A stretch of 37,990 nucleotides of DNA from a virus. Below, piece after piece: positions 20,073 through 30,010 of the stretch (position 1 is its first letter; each line of letters starts with the position of its first letter). A program made the translations under genes and the position numbers. Below the pieces are notes generated by a model that worked only from the letters and a program-made list of their open reading frames with translations, was not told where the DNA came from and made no database searches. Location of the stretch: the IMG/VR virus record IMGVR_UViG_3300021356_000060, positions 1-37,990 of that record, one strand, 5' to 3'.

Positions 20073-21518
20073 CTAGAATGTCCCCGAAAAGCCAACATAG
20101 TCGTCAGCAAAATAATCAAAGTCACAATAACCCTGACCTCTGAATGATCCAGCGTCACTTACGAGCCCGCTATCACTGACTGCTTTACCTGATGATTTTA
20201 CAGCGGTTTCAGCAACCAACGCAATTTCAGACCTAACCTTCGTGAACTGCATCTCTTGATCGTCTTGTATCGACGCTTCTCCATCAACGTCATCTGTGGC
20301 GAATGCAGAATCACTGAAAGACCGAATAAACGTAGTTTCTAAAGATATGGATTCGCTTGCTGACGGATCATCACTCAGCGGCTTGCCGATTGCTAATGAT
20401 TGGCTCTCTGCCGCAAAAGATCGATTCAGCAGTATTTTTGAAACATCAGCGACATAGTTTTCAGCGATAAGAGATGTATCTGTATTGGCTTTGCCTACTG
20501 CGAGTTGATTATCTTCCGATATGAATGCTCGATCACCTTCTATCTTACCGACTCCCAAGGACGGACTATCTGCCGCAGAAGATTGATTGACGATTGATCT
20601 TGCCAGCTCATAGGCTTTTAGCTCAGAAATGCTTGGTGTGTCTGTCACTCCTTTGCCAACAGATTTTGTATCTTCTTCAGCTACTGTCGGCTTATCTGAC
20701 GCTCCCTTAAAGAATGACAACACATCTGTGTCCGATACCGCTGTTGCATCAGATTGTGCCTTCCCTACGTTTTTAACTTCTGCATCACCTGCGTCCGATG
20801 AATCTGTCAGTGACCGCACAAAGCTCATAGCCCGTGCAAATACCTCAGAGATTCGCGGTACTTCTTGCAGTGATTTGAAGAACTGCATTTCCTGATCGTC
20901 TAAAACAGATGCTTCGCCATCTACATCATCTGTGACGGATACTACGTCAGATATATTTTTCCCTACGGATAGAACTTCATCGTCAGATAGCAGTGACGTA
21001 TCTGATGCCACTTTACCCACTTGCAGTGATTCGCTATCAGATGCAGACGCAGAATCTTGTCTGATTTTCGATATAGTTTTTGCTAGAAGCTCAGTAATCT
21101 GAGAGCTATCGCCAAGACTCTTGCCGTAATCGAATGCAGGGCTGTCAGTCGCCAAATAGCTGTCGCTGATCGTCTTACCGATATCAAACGTATGAGCCTC
21201 ATTAACCGCAGATGAATCGGTGGGCTGTAAGAAAACGATAAACTCTCCGAGCACCAGCTCTGCTTTGAGCCGTGCAAACGCAATAGTAGTTTTGATCCTT
21301 GGCAGGACTGTCGATTGCTTTATGCGCGAAAAATCAACAGAGGATTTTAAGGTAGAAAACGCGATTGCAGATTTGATTCGTGCAAAATTGACGGAGGACT
21401 TGATACGAGGAAAGGAAACGGATGATTTGATCCGTGCGAATGTAATTGCTGATTTAAGCCTTTTGACCGTCGTATTTGATAGTAACCTGCCAAATACGAA
21501 CGATCTTTTTATGGTCAC
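20073..21518 (-). CDS. Repetitive tail protein (9-residue and 18-residue repeats)
   Basis: A 481-aa protein made almost wholly of repeats. Residues about 18-90 are eight consecutive nonapeptides (RIKSSVSFP, RIKSSVNFA, RIKSAIAFS and variants). The rest is about 18 units of 18 residues of the type GKVASDTSLLSDDEVLSV, two of them expanded by an almost identical insert with DDVDGEAS and DDQEMQF. It ends with an aromatic segment CDFDYFADDYVGF. Such regular repeats imply a solenoid or long fibrous rod at the tail tip, with an acidic surface. No enzymatic motif. It overlaps the previous gene by four bases. Confidence 0.72.
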   Translation of the reverse strand: MTIKRSFVFGRLLSNTTVKRLKSAITFARIKSSVSFPRIKSSVNFARIKSAIAFSTLKSSVDFSRIKQSTVLPRIKTTIAFARLKAELVLGEFIVFLQPTDSSAVNEAHTFDIGKTISDSYLATDSPAFDYGKSLGDSSQITELLAKTISKIRQDSASASDSESLQVGKVASDTSLLSDDEVLSVGKNISDVVSVTDDVDGEASVLDDQEMQFFKSLQEVPRISEVFARAMSFVRSLTDSSDAGDAEVKNVGKAQSDATAVSDTDVLSFFKGASDKPTVAEEDTKSVGKGVTDTPSISELKAYELARSIVNQSSAADSPSLGVGKIEGDRAFISEDNQLAVGKANTDTSLIAENYVADVSKILLNRSFAAESQSLAIGKPLSDDPSASESISLETTFIRSFSDSAFATDDVDGEASIQDDQEMQFTKVRSEIALVAETAVKSSGKAVSDSGLVSDAGSFRGQGYCDFDYFADDYVGFSGTF

Positions 21519-21850
21519 GAGAAGTCTTCTCTGAGCGTGAAGTCTATAGTTTCAAATACAGTTTCGCGTGTGCCGTCATTGAAAACGATTTCAATTTCAG
21601 CCTCGTACTCGCCTGATCCGATATTAAGCTGACCAGATGTAAATACGAATATAGCGATACCATTACCTTGATCGTCAGCGTTGCTAGAATTCGTATTACT
21701 GAATAACACGGTAGAGGTAAATTTTTCTCTGAAATGCATGGTGACAGAGCTGGCCGTAGTCAGATCGACAGCATTGCCAGTATCTGATCGTGTCAGAGTG
21801 GCTTTTACTTGCGGGCCAGTGTCGCCCTGAACTAATTGCAATGCCGACAT
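21515..21850 (-). CDS. Small beta-rich tail protein (BppU N-terminal-like)
   Basis: A 111-aa protein. QGDTGPQVKATLTRSDTGNA opens an Ig-like beta domain similar to the N-terminal domain of baseplate upper proteins, which anchor receptor-binding parts to the tail tip. The pattern continues with VTMHFREKFTSTVLF and EIEIVFNDGTRETV. Family similarity is suggestive only. Overlaps the repetitive protein gene. Confidence 0.6.
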   Translation of the reverse strand: MSALQLVQGDTGPQVKATLTRSDTGNAVDLTTASSVTMHFREKFTSTVLFSNTNSSNADDQGNGIAIFVFTSGQLNIGSGEYEAEIEIVFNDGTRETVFETIDFTLREDFS

Positions 21851-21852
21851 AA

Positions 21853-22305
21853 TTAAATCTCTTCAGGCCAATCGTCTATCGGAGCGTTCCCGTTGGGACT
21901 GCCATTATCATCGACAGGTGCTACGCCTAAAGCATCGAAAGCCTCTTGATCCGACGCACCTGTTATTGCCGCCTCTATCGTATTAGACGCAGTACGTACT
22001 GCCGCACGATAAGTTGAAACCTCAGAAGGCACAGAGTAGTCAGACACTTCAGTTGCTTTGATTACCTGCCAGTCTGTTTCTTTCAGAAGCTCTCTGGCCG
22101 TCTTTTTCGTAAATGCTATAGCATTTGCTTTTTGAGTGTCGAGATCGATGACCGGAGCTGATACTACTGGATCATCTACCCACACCAATCCTGCTTCTAC
22201 TTTCTGCTCGTCCGTCCATATATTCCAGTTTGTAGGGTGTTGAATGCCATCGCTTGAAGTCCAAGATTTTCCTTCTCGTACATTAATATCCTGATAAGTC
22301 CACAT
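21853..22305 (-). CDS. Tail fibre assembly-like protein
   Basis: A 150-aa protein with an N-terminal small domain (SWTSSDGIQHPTNWNIWTDE, Trp-rich) and a helical second half with ARELLKETDWQVIKATEV, a pattern of DUF4376-like and fibre-assembly proteins. It ends in an acidic, Pro-rich tail. Located right after the large adhesin, it is likely its chaperone or a cap. Confidence in the role is moderate. Confidence 0.6.
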   Translation of the reverse strand: MWTYQDINVREGKSWTSSDGIQHPTNWNIWTDEQKVEAGLVWVDDPVVSAPVIDLDTQKANAIAFTKKTARELLKETDWQVIKATEVSDYSVPSEVSTYRAAVRTASNTIEAAITGASDQEAFDALGVAPVDDNGSPNGNAPIDDWPEEI

Positions 22306-22311
22306 TATAAA

Positions 22312-25300
22312 TTACCTCGCTGTTGCATATTTGAATGGAGTTTCAGCAAACGCCAAGTAGAAGTAGTCATTGTTATTGTTGTTGAAACTGTTCGATCCAG
22401 ATGCCACTGTAAAACCGTTTGAGTAAAAATTACCCCTGAAAGTTGTATCAGTCTGCTCGGCAATGTCTAAATCCGCAAATAGACCAGATGCTGTCGTGAA
22501 ATAATTTGTAGGCGTTCGACTGATATCGTGAATGACCCAGTTACCCGCAACATCGATGTTTTTAAACATCACGAAAGAAGGTTTGAATCCGGTATGTATA
22601 AACGGCCCCGCCGTGGCAGATTCATTACCTATATATGAGCCAATTTTGCAGTAGCCTTCTACGCTATGAAAACAATACGCGATATAGTCTTTCAGGTTTT
22701 CATTAGAACCAGAACTGACTCCGATAGAAAACACTCCTGTCCCATTTGATCCACCTGTTGGCACAGTGTTATTCCATAAGTTCGTGCTCGCTGTTTCCGT
22801 ATCGGTTGAATGCAATCGCAAGTATTGTCCTGCACCCGTAATGCTAGTGTAAACAAACCACCCTGAAGTACCGTTTAATTCTTTGACTATTATAAGTTCT
22901 GGCGCGGTACTCAAGCCATGTCCTATTGTCGTGGCACTGCCAGTACCCGTATACTTTACAATACTAAATCCACTTTCTGTGTTCGCGGAAACTGTTGACG
23001 CTGTCGATCCATTTGTATTGGATACAGCAGTTCCACCTGCCTTCCAGCACCATGCAACATAATCTTCGCCATCAGTGTTTACTTCATTTTGAGAGCCGAT
23101 TGTGAACCCGTTTTTGTTAAAATCAATGAGCCCGTTTACCTCTGTTATTTCTTGACCAACAGAGTCGGGATCAGTTTCTAATACCTTCTGTATACCACGT
23201 ACAGTGTCGTATAACTGATGACTATCTGCCGCACTGCGATTCTTGATCCATACAAAGTTAGGTGACTCAAGGTTTTCTTCATCAACTGTGACATTGTTCT
23301 CAAACAGTCCTACAAAGCCTGTTGGAGGGGTGTGGGCGAAACTACGTTGACCCAAATTAATTTCAGCAACACCGCTAGTAGTAGTAGCACTGACCCCAAT
23401 AGCCCAAGTAGCCGCATCTGATATATTTTCTTGTATGACCAGTGTGCCATTTTTATACCAAGCGACGGTATGATTATCTAAATCAAGGGCCATGCCAATT
23501 AAATCAGCGGCAGATGATTCGTATATGCTCTGCGTGGACGTTTTAACATTGTCATAATACACAGCACCATTATTAAAGTAGCCGTGACTATCGAGGTTGC
23601 CAACGTAAGTGTTGTAGTTGAAGTCTGTTGATACGTCTGCTATCCCAAGCGCAAGTTGTGCGGAATTGCTGGTAGAAGTTGCTGTAGAAGTGATGACATT
23701 CATTTCGCAGTACCATTTCCCAGACTTTGGTACAATCGTAGAAGTCGCCGTATCCCAGTTGCTGGATCGCCCAGTAATTCTCAAGTTGCCTTCACTTAAA
23801 GGCGCAAGTTTTGAATATAACGTCGGGTGATTATTCGTAGGACTATCTACAGTCTGCGAATCCGCAAAACTCATACTGTTCAAAGTCCAATCATTAGACC
23901 CCGCTTGATCTTCTATCGTAGTAATTACAGGAGAGCCAGTAGCAGTGATTGATCCGAGGCTATTTGGAGAGTAAGTGTAGCCAGACAGCCTCTCTACTGT
24001 TAAAACAATTCTATCTACTGGATTCATGTTCGCAGACAAGACAATTCGGTTCGTAAAGCCCTGCATATCGAACGTAATTACTCTGCCCGTTCTTGCAATT
24101 CTGAAGTCTGCTGACTGTAGCGTGTACGTTCTAGCCGCTGTGCCTAGTGGTGCTAATAGGTTTTCAATAATATTACTGCCGTTGTAAACATATAACACGC
24201 TTTCAGTACCAGTGTTTGTGTTTACGTAAGCATCATTAAAATAGAATCCCGCAACAAGGCTGTTGTTTGAATCTCTTAGCCATATTTGATACTTAATTAA
24301 ATCACTACTGACATTTGTTATTGTCCAGTCGTTAAAGGTGATATCGAAATCCTGATAATCAGCGGATAAGGTATGCGTCAAAGTACGCCCACCCCAACTA
24401 CTGCTACTTGTGGGGGCAAAAGAAACCGTTCCATTAGAAACGGCAGTGCTACCACTGCCACTTTCTACCCAGCTATTCTTGTCTGACCAATTTTCTGTAA
24501 AGGACAGGCTTTGAGTGGCGGGGGTTGCACTAGAAAAATCCAGATGAAATCCGTTAGTGCCGTAGTTACTGACTGCCGTGACCGCTTTAGGAATCCAAAT
24601 TCCGTTCGCGTCAAAGTTGCCAAAGTCTGTTGGCTCATGTGCAGTTCCATCTACAAAATGAATTTCTGCTAGGTATCCGTCAAAATAGTTAGCCGCATTG
24701 TAAGATCCAATTATCGCGTCTGTAGTTACCGTCCCTGCGGTTGCAGTGCCTAATTGAAGACCGTCCAAATAAACAGTTGCAGAATTAGAAGATACTTTCA
24801 TAACAACGTGATACCACCGACTGGTATCTTTAATTTTTCTTCCAGACCCTAAATATTGAACATCCCCATTACCTTGATTATAGACATACAACTCATCTAC
24901 TTGGCCCAAAGTTGAGCCTATGGCAAGCCCGCCATTTGAGTGTGTATAAAACAGATATTGATAGGCACTAGATGTTATCGTTGCTCTCTTAAACCACATA
25001 GATAACGTATATGTAGAAGAAGAAGTTTGTGAAACTCCACCGCTTAGGTAGGAGCTATTATCATCAAGAAATAGCAACGAGTTACTGATTGTCGTCGTAT
25101 CAGCAGGTTTCTTGATAACGTCACCAACCTGTAGCCCTGTGCCGTTACCTTTATATAAAAACGTCTCAAAATAGTCTCTTGGCTCTTCTTCTTGTGCAGG
25201 ATCAATGTCAGGATTCGGCAGATTCGATGCCTTGAGAGGCAAAAATCCTGATGGTGGGCTGTACTCAAAATCGAGTTGACCAAAGTTGACAGTTAAAAAT

Positions 25301-26550
25301 GAAAGATTAGTTGTATTGCCTGACCCGACTTGCGGTTGCCACCTTGTCACTCCTGAAATGCTGTTGAGCAGAATGGTTCCCTGACCTGTATTATCTACGA
25401 AAAACTCTACTGTCCCATTGTCCACATCCAAAGCGACACCGACTGTGTTGCTATTAGAAAAAGGATCTCCGTAAGAACTGACGACTGTATCTATAATTTT
25501 GTTGCCATCATTCCCTCGATAAACAATCGACTTATCATTGAAAGCTGTGTCCATAGAAAAATCTGCGTCTGCTACAGAAACACTAATATGAGCGTTAGTA
25601 CCAGTGGCAATATCTTTTACTTCCCAATACCACTTACCGCTACTTACAGCGAACGAACCCCTAATCCCCGATCTATGTCCAGAATACCGCATATTGCCGT
25701 CGGACATTGTTATGGCTCCGGTGATTCCCACAGCATTTGGATTCAAGATACAGTGATTGTCAGTTGGACTGTCTGCTCTAAAATCATCGGCATCAATTAA
25801 GTTAGCCGTAAAGTTGTTACCGTTGCCACTAGCATCATTTGTGTTACTGGTAAATGGCATATAAAACCCGCCTGTACCATAATTAACACCAGTAACTTCT
25901 TTCGGTATCCAGATGCCGTTTTTGAACTCTCCGAAATACTCTGGCCCATATGCTTGTCCATCCATGAAGTGGAACTCAGTCATATAGCCACGGAATCTTC
26001 TACGGCTACCGCCACCCGTGTAGCCCAAGTCTCCAAATTCCCATTGTCCATAACCAGTTGTGAATCTATGAGATGCGCCTTGTGCTGGATAAGTAGTCTC
26101 TCGAAAATCAGTAACTCTTTCGCCGTTCAGATACAATTTGACTCTATCGTCTTCTTGCAAATCGGAAGTCGCAGATGTATCCCAGACCCATAAAATATGA
26201 ATCCATGCAGATTGATCTTTAAACACCGCCTGAGTCGTTAAGGTGCATCCGGTATTAACGACAAGATAGATAGTCCCATCTGTACTAACTCTTCCTACGC
26301 CGAATCTAGTTCCTAAGTTGGTGGAATTATTAATGTTGTGGAGGAAGTAATGCCCTTCAGTTCCTGTATAGCTAGTGTCTGCTCTTTTCCACCACCAAGA
26401 CCAAGTGCCTTTTTCATCATTGTCAACTTCTATTGCACTGCGATATGCGTAAGCGTTGTTTTCTCCATCAAGAAACAACGAGCCGTCGATTTGGTGATCG
26501 TAGAAAACGCCAGAACCACCACTGCCAAACAGTTGAGAACTACCAAACAT
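22312..26550 (-). CDS. Large tail adhesin with lectin (LamG-like) and SPRY-like domains
   Basis: The 1,412-aa largest protein of the genome, a likely receptor-binding protein. At least two LamG/concanavalin-like domains start near residues 25 and 480, each with GTWSWWWKRAD or YTLSMWFKRA and a later LYLNGERV or VYLDGLQLG strand. Two SPRY-like domains lie near 285-430 and 940-1100 (KWYWEVKD, KWYCEMNV, FFVDNTGQG). The C-terminal part (residues 1110-1412) contains NFVWIKNR, YVAWCWKAGG and IAYCFHSVEG, repeating elements seen in marine phage tail proteins. Multiple carbohydrate-binding modules suggest recognition of a surface glycan. Confidence 0.75.
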   Translation of the reverse strand: MFGSSQLFGSGGSGVFYDHQIDGSLFLDGENNAYAYRSAIEVDNDEKGTWSWWWKRADTSYTGTEGHYFLHNINNSTNLGTRFGVGRVSTDGTIYLVVNTGCTLTTQAVFKDQSAWIHILWVWDTSATSDLQEDDRVKLYLNGERVTDFRETTYPAQGASHRFTTGYGQWEFGDLGYTGGGSRRRFRGYMTEFHFMDGQAYGPEYFGEFKNGIWIPKEVTGVNYGTGGFYMPFTSNTNDASGNGNNFTANLIDADDFRADSPTDNHCILNPNAVGITGAITMSDGNMRYSGHRSGIRGSFAVSSGKWYWEVKDIATGTNAHISVSVADADFSMDTAFNDKSIVYRGNDGNKIIDTVVSSYGDPFSNSNTVGVALDVDNGTVEFFVDNTGQGTILLNSISGVTRWQPQVGSGNTTNLSFLTVNFGQLDFEYSPPSGFLPLKASNLPNPDIDPAQEEEPRDYFETFLYKGNGTGLQVGDVIKKPADTTTISNSLLFLDDNSSYLSGGVSQTSSSTYTLSMWFKRATITSSAYQYLFYTHSNGGLAIGSTLGQVDELYVYNQGNGDVQYLGSGRKIKDTSRWYHVVMKVSSNSATVYLDGLQLGTATAGTVTTDAIIGSYNAANYFDGYLAEIHFVDGTAHEPTDFGNFDANGIWIPKAVTAVSNYGTNGFHLDFSSATPATQSLSFTENWSDKNSWVESGSGSTAVSNGTVSFAPTSSSSWGGRTLTHTLSADYQDFDITFNDWTITNVSSDLIKYQIWLRDSNNSLVAGFYFNDAYVNTNTGTESVLYVYNGSNIIENLLAPLGTAARTYTLQSADFRIARTGRVITFDMQGFTNRIVLSANMNPVDRIVLTVERLSGYTYSPNSLGSITATGSPVITTIEDQAGSNDWTLNSMSFADSQTVDSPTNNHPTLYSKLAPLSEGNLRITGRSSNWDTATSTIVPKSGKWYCEMNVITSTATSTSNSAQLALGIADVSTDFNYNTYVGNLDSHGYFNNGAVYYDNVKTSTQSIYESSAADLIGMALDLDNHTVAWYKNGTLVIQENISDAATWAIGVSATTTSGVAEINLGQRSFAHTPPTGFVGLFENNVTVDEENLESPNFVWIKNRSAADSHQLYDTVRGIQKVLETDPDSVGQEITEVNGLIDFNKNGFTIGSQNEVNTDGEDYVAWCWKAGGTAVSNTNGSTASTVSANTESGFSIVKYTGTGSATTIGHGLSTAPELIIVKELNGTSGWFVYTSITGAGQYLRLHSTDTETASTNLWNNTVPTGGSNGTGVFSIGVSSGSNENLKDYIAYCFHSVEGYCKIGSYIGNESATAGPFIHTGFKPSFVMFKNIDVAGNWVIHDISRTPTNYFTTASGLFADLDIAEQTDTTFRGNFYSNGFTVASGSNSFNNNNNDYFYLAFAETPFKYATAR

Positions 26551-27242
26551 TATGCAAACGCCAGTTGAGGTGTGCCAAGAAGAATGCGTCCTGATGCGGC
26601 AACAATATATGGAACAATATCAGTTGCGCTTGCGGCAGTAGACAATGTTATTCCAGCTCCACCTGCCGTTTCATAATCTGTTCCACTCGGTGACACTGTT
26701 CTGCTCCCTGTAGAATCCTGAATGAATACAATAAAACCAGATTGACCAACAGCTTCTGTTGTCGGGTTGGAAAGCACTACTGGTGAATGTGCCAGTGTGA
26801 TGACAAAGTTTTGATACGTAGCAAAATCCAGTTGCAGTGTCGTCCCCGTAGTTGTGAATGTATTTGTGTCACCAATACCTCTGGCGGCTGTGATCGTACC
26901 TACAACATCCACGGCACCAGCATCTGATATTGTGAGCCTCGATGTACCTTCATCTGTTTTAAGGGCTATACCTGCGCTATCGATGGCCTGTATACACGCT
27001 GTCCTAAACTCTACCTCGTCTGCTGACTGATCTAGATAAGCGATTGTTATCCATGCGTCATCAGCCTCATTTCTCATTTTCAGGAAGTTGTTGGCCGTGT
27101 CGTACCACATTTGGTTTGCAAAAGTAGTTGACGGTGCTGTCGCGCCCGAACTCATTGTGACCAATGCACCCAATGCATTATTCAGATCAGCTCTGAATGC
27201 TGGGAAGCCTTGGTTGGCGATGTTCATATCATGTTGGCTCAT
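26550..27242 (-). CDS. Tail fibre / tip-attachment protein
   Basis: A 230-aa protein opening with FPAFRADLNNALGALVTMSS and FANQMWYDTANNFLKMRN, a common anchor region of phage tail fibres, followed by a beta-rich C-terminal domain (VSPSGTDYETAGGAGITLS). It starts within the stop of the J-like protein and is followed by the large adhesin, so it probably links the adhesin to the tail tip. Confidence 0.68.
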   Translation of the reverse strand: MSQHDMNIANQGFPAFRADLNNALGALVTMSSGATAPSTTFANQMWYDTANNFLKMRNEADDAWITIAYLDQSADEVEFRTACIQAIDSAGIALKTDEGTSRLTISDAGAVDVVGTITAARGIGDTNTFTTTGTTLQLDFATYQNFVITLAHSPVVLSNPTTEAVGQSGFIVFIQDSTGSRTVSPSGTDYETAGGAGITLSTAASATDIVPYIVAASGRILLGTPQLAFA

Positions 27243-30010
27243 GCCGCTACTTCTCCATATCCTTTCGCAACGTAATCGAATGTACGATCTATTGCTACGT
27301 CACTACTATTATAAAACGTAATTGTAAAGCCTGTCTCTGATTTGCTTGTGATCTGATAATAATCCCCTGACTGTAAATTTTGTGCCGCGATACCAACACC
27401 CTGCAAACCTCTGAACGCAGGACTGAACGTAATCACTTTAGCACCAGCTCCTGATTGTACGTCTGATTCAGCCACAGACCTATCGGGCATATCAACCGTC
27501 ACTTTCAGCGCAGTAATGATTGGGCTGGCTTCTGCGTCACTTGATGTCAGGATAGCCCTGAACCGCAAAGCCCTCGCTTTGTAATCTCCAGCAATGAATC
27601 TCCTGTAATCAGTGAACGTCGGTGATCCAGAGGGATCACCCTCTGTCGTACTGATTTGCAACTCGACATCTGTGTTGTCAAACGACTGTACATCGCCGTC
27701 AAAATTACCCTCTCGGTCATCAAACAATCCTGTTGTTTCATCGAATGTGTTTGCATATTGACGACGACTTATCGTCACTTCTGCGATGACATGGGATGTA
27801 AACACTTGCCCTAGATCAATCACATTATCGAAATCATACGTTCCAGATGTTGCTACGGTTCCAAATCCACCATCAAAATCACCAGATGCGTCATCGAAAT
27901 CACCAGATACATCATCAAAATTGACTGTGGTATCAAGGAATAACTCTCCACCTGTAGCCGCTAAATTAGTTTTTGTGCCGTTGAAATCTGGATGCTGTAT
28001 CGATGTCTGTACAAAGTTGTAACCTTTCAACTCTTCGATGATTGCAACAGACGTTGCTGGAGTAAGAGATGATAGTCCTAGTTTATCGACAGCCTTAATA
28101 AAGTAAGTTCCTGTCAATGCAGGGACGACAATATTATTTGCTGGGCGTGATAGTTTGTCATATATCGTCCGTGAGTCGGAATATATAGCTCCCGTTGTCG
28201 CAGAGGAGTGTCGGATCACGTAGTGCGATAGATCTGCATCTGCAACAGGAGTCCAAGATAGATGCGCTTCGTCGCGGATTATGTTTACTGAGAAATTTGT
28301 TACATCTGATGGTGGGGCCGTCTTACCAATGACCTCATGCTCGACTGTTGTAAAATCAGATCGCACACCTAGTGAATTGAACGCCCTTGCCCTAACACTG
28401 TATGTTTCGCCATCCTCTACGTTATGTAACTCAAACTGGCCACTGGAAGCCTGACCCATATTAATAAAAACTGTTTCACCGCTTTTCTGCGCTTGTACCT
28501 CGATACGTTCCACAAACTGATCTGCGGAAGTCACTTCTGCCACCAGAACAGAAATCGCTTCCTGATTGAACGATCTCAGCTCGTCCGTCACCGTCAGATC
28601 TACAGGCTCGATGTTGAGAGGATCTGGCAAACTTGTCTGAACTGCCGCTGGCTGTTCTTTATCGTCTACCCAAGGATAGATAGTTGCATCATGCTCTGCG
28701 GCTACGATTTCTACTGTGGCATCAAACCCAATACTCATTCGCATGATTCTGTATTTTTTATCAGTCCATGCTGGCGTAGGATGCGTCACTGTAACGATAT
28801 CCCCTACAGCGCACTTGATTGCACTTGAGTCGGCAGTAAACCCTATCTTCATTCCCGCTTTACGGGACTCCAGACATAGAGTTTTTGCTAGATTGCGAGC
28901 CTGATAGTAGTTTGTAACGAACGGCAAATCTGCCTGTTTTTCAAGAACGATGTTGTTGTCCTCGGACAAAAAGGTAGCTTCGTCTGTCGAACCCGATTCA
29001 GGCCAGATGACAGTATCCGCTTGATAGTTAGCATCTGGATTAATAAACTTCGCTACTACTTTGTTATATCGAGACTTTTTGCTTACGCCAGATATATCAA
29101 TGCCGCCGATTATGTTGTCGGTGTTGAAGCTGAATGTACTTGCGTAGTCATCATCAATGATTAACTTATACTTTCCGTCTTGAAAGGGCATCATGCCCTG
29201 CATTGAGTTAAGTAACATTTTAACGTTATCGAACAGTGTTCTTCCTGTATCGACTAATCCATTACACTCAAACCGATCAATATTGACTCCTGATCCAGCA
29301 TAAGTTTCATACTCTTCTTCGCAAGCAGTTGCCGCAGAGTTGAAGCTAGTGTCGTCAATCAATGCAGTATCCAAGCCCTTTCCATATCGAGTATTGGTCA
29401 GGTAGTCCCGTAAGCACAATGCTGGATTTTTTGAAAACCCTGTCGTGCTGGTTCTGGGATCAAAGACTTTGCGGCCATTAACGATAGCGGTAATCTGCGG
29501 AATGCGACTGAATGCATCTTGATTGAACGTCAATCGCAATCCTAAATAAGCTATACCTGATAGCGTATCTGTCGCAGACCACGAGGGAGCGTCTAGGAGC
29601 ACCGCAGAGGCCGTCTGATTGTCTGTGCCTACCTTCCTATCCACTGACACATAAGGAGCGTATACAGAGCCTGTGAGAGCCGTGTCATCAATAAATATCT
29701 CACCTATGGACTCCACTTCGCCTTCGCATAGGACAATAGCGATATATAAGTAAGTGTTGTTGCTACCAGATGACTCTACAAATACTCTCGTACCGCCAAC
29801 TCTTCGTGTTCCATAAATGACTGGTATTGGCTCAACATTGCTTTCTTTGTTGACCATCGAGCCACGAGCGAGATCATCCAGATCAGGCATCTCAAGGTCT
29901 GGTATATCCAAAGCCCAAGATATGACATCACCAAGCACATCTCCGACATAATCAAAAGCGTCTTTAGTCGCCTTAATAGGGTTGGTAAAAAACGACTTGA
30001 ACCAGCTCAT
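27239..30010 (-). CDS. J-like tail tip protein (central hub)
   Basis: A 923-aa tip protein. The N-terminus has an amphipathic, acidic region, then VEPIPVIYGTRRVGGTRVFV, the classic entry to the gpJ-type hub. Residues about 470-620 contain fibronectin III-like repeats (SVRARAFNSLGV, PPSDVTNFSV, LSWTPVADADLSHYVIRHS). A later beta domain carries FDD repeats: FDDVSGDFDDASGDFDGGFG and FDETTGLFDDREGNFDG. It caps the tail, opens upon contact and probably penetrates the envelope. It follows the DUF2163-like gene directly. Confidence 0.85.
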   Translation of the reverse strand: MSWFKSFFTNPIKATKDAFDYVGDVLGDVISWALDIPDLEMPDLDDLARGSMVNKESNVEPIPVIYGTRRVGGTRVFVESSGSNNTYLYIAIVLCEGEVESIGEIFIDDTALTGSVYAPYVSVDRKVGTDNQTASAVLLDAPSWSATDTLSGIAYLGLRLTFNQDAFSRIPQITAIVNGRKVFDPRTSTTGFSKNPALCLRDYLTNTRYGKGLDTALIDDTSFNSAATACEEEYETYAGSGVNIDRFECNGLVDTGRTLFDNVKMLLNSMQGMMPFQDGKYKLIIDDDYASTFSFNTDNIIGGIDISGVSKKSRYNKVVAKFINPDANYQADTVIWPESGSTDEATFLSEDNNIVLEKQADLPFVTNYYQARNLAKTLCLESRKAGMKIGFTADSSAIKCAVGDIVTVTHPTPAWTDKKYRIMRMSIGFDATVEIVAAEHDATIYPWVDDKEQPAAVQTSLPDPLNIEPVDLTVTDELRSFNQEAISVLVAEVTSADQFVERIEVQAQKSGETVFINMGQASSGQFELHNVEDGETYSVRARAFNSLGVRSDFTTVEHEVIGKTAPPSDVTNFSVNIIRDEAHLSWTPVADADLSHYVIRHSSATTGAIYSDSRTIYDKLSRPANNIVVPALTGTYFIKAVDKLGLSSLTPATSVAIIEELKGYNFVQTSIQHPDFNGTKTNLAATGGELFLDTTVNFDDVSGDFDDASGDFDGGFGTVATSGTYDFDNVIDLGQVFTSHVIAEVTISRRQYANTFDETTGLFDDREGNFDGDVQSFDNTDVELQISTTEGDPSGSPTFTDYRRFIAGDYKARALRFRAILTSSDAEASPIITALKVTVDMPDRSVAESDVQSGAGAKVITFSPAFRGLQGVGIAAQNLQSGDYYQITSKSETGFTITFYNSSDVAIDRTFDYVAKGYGEVAA

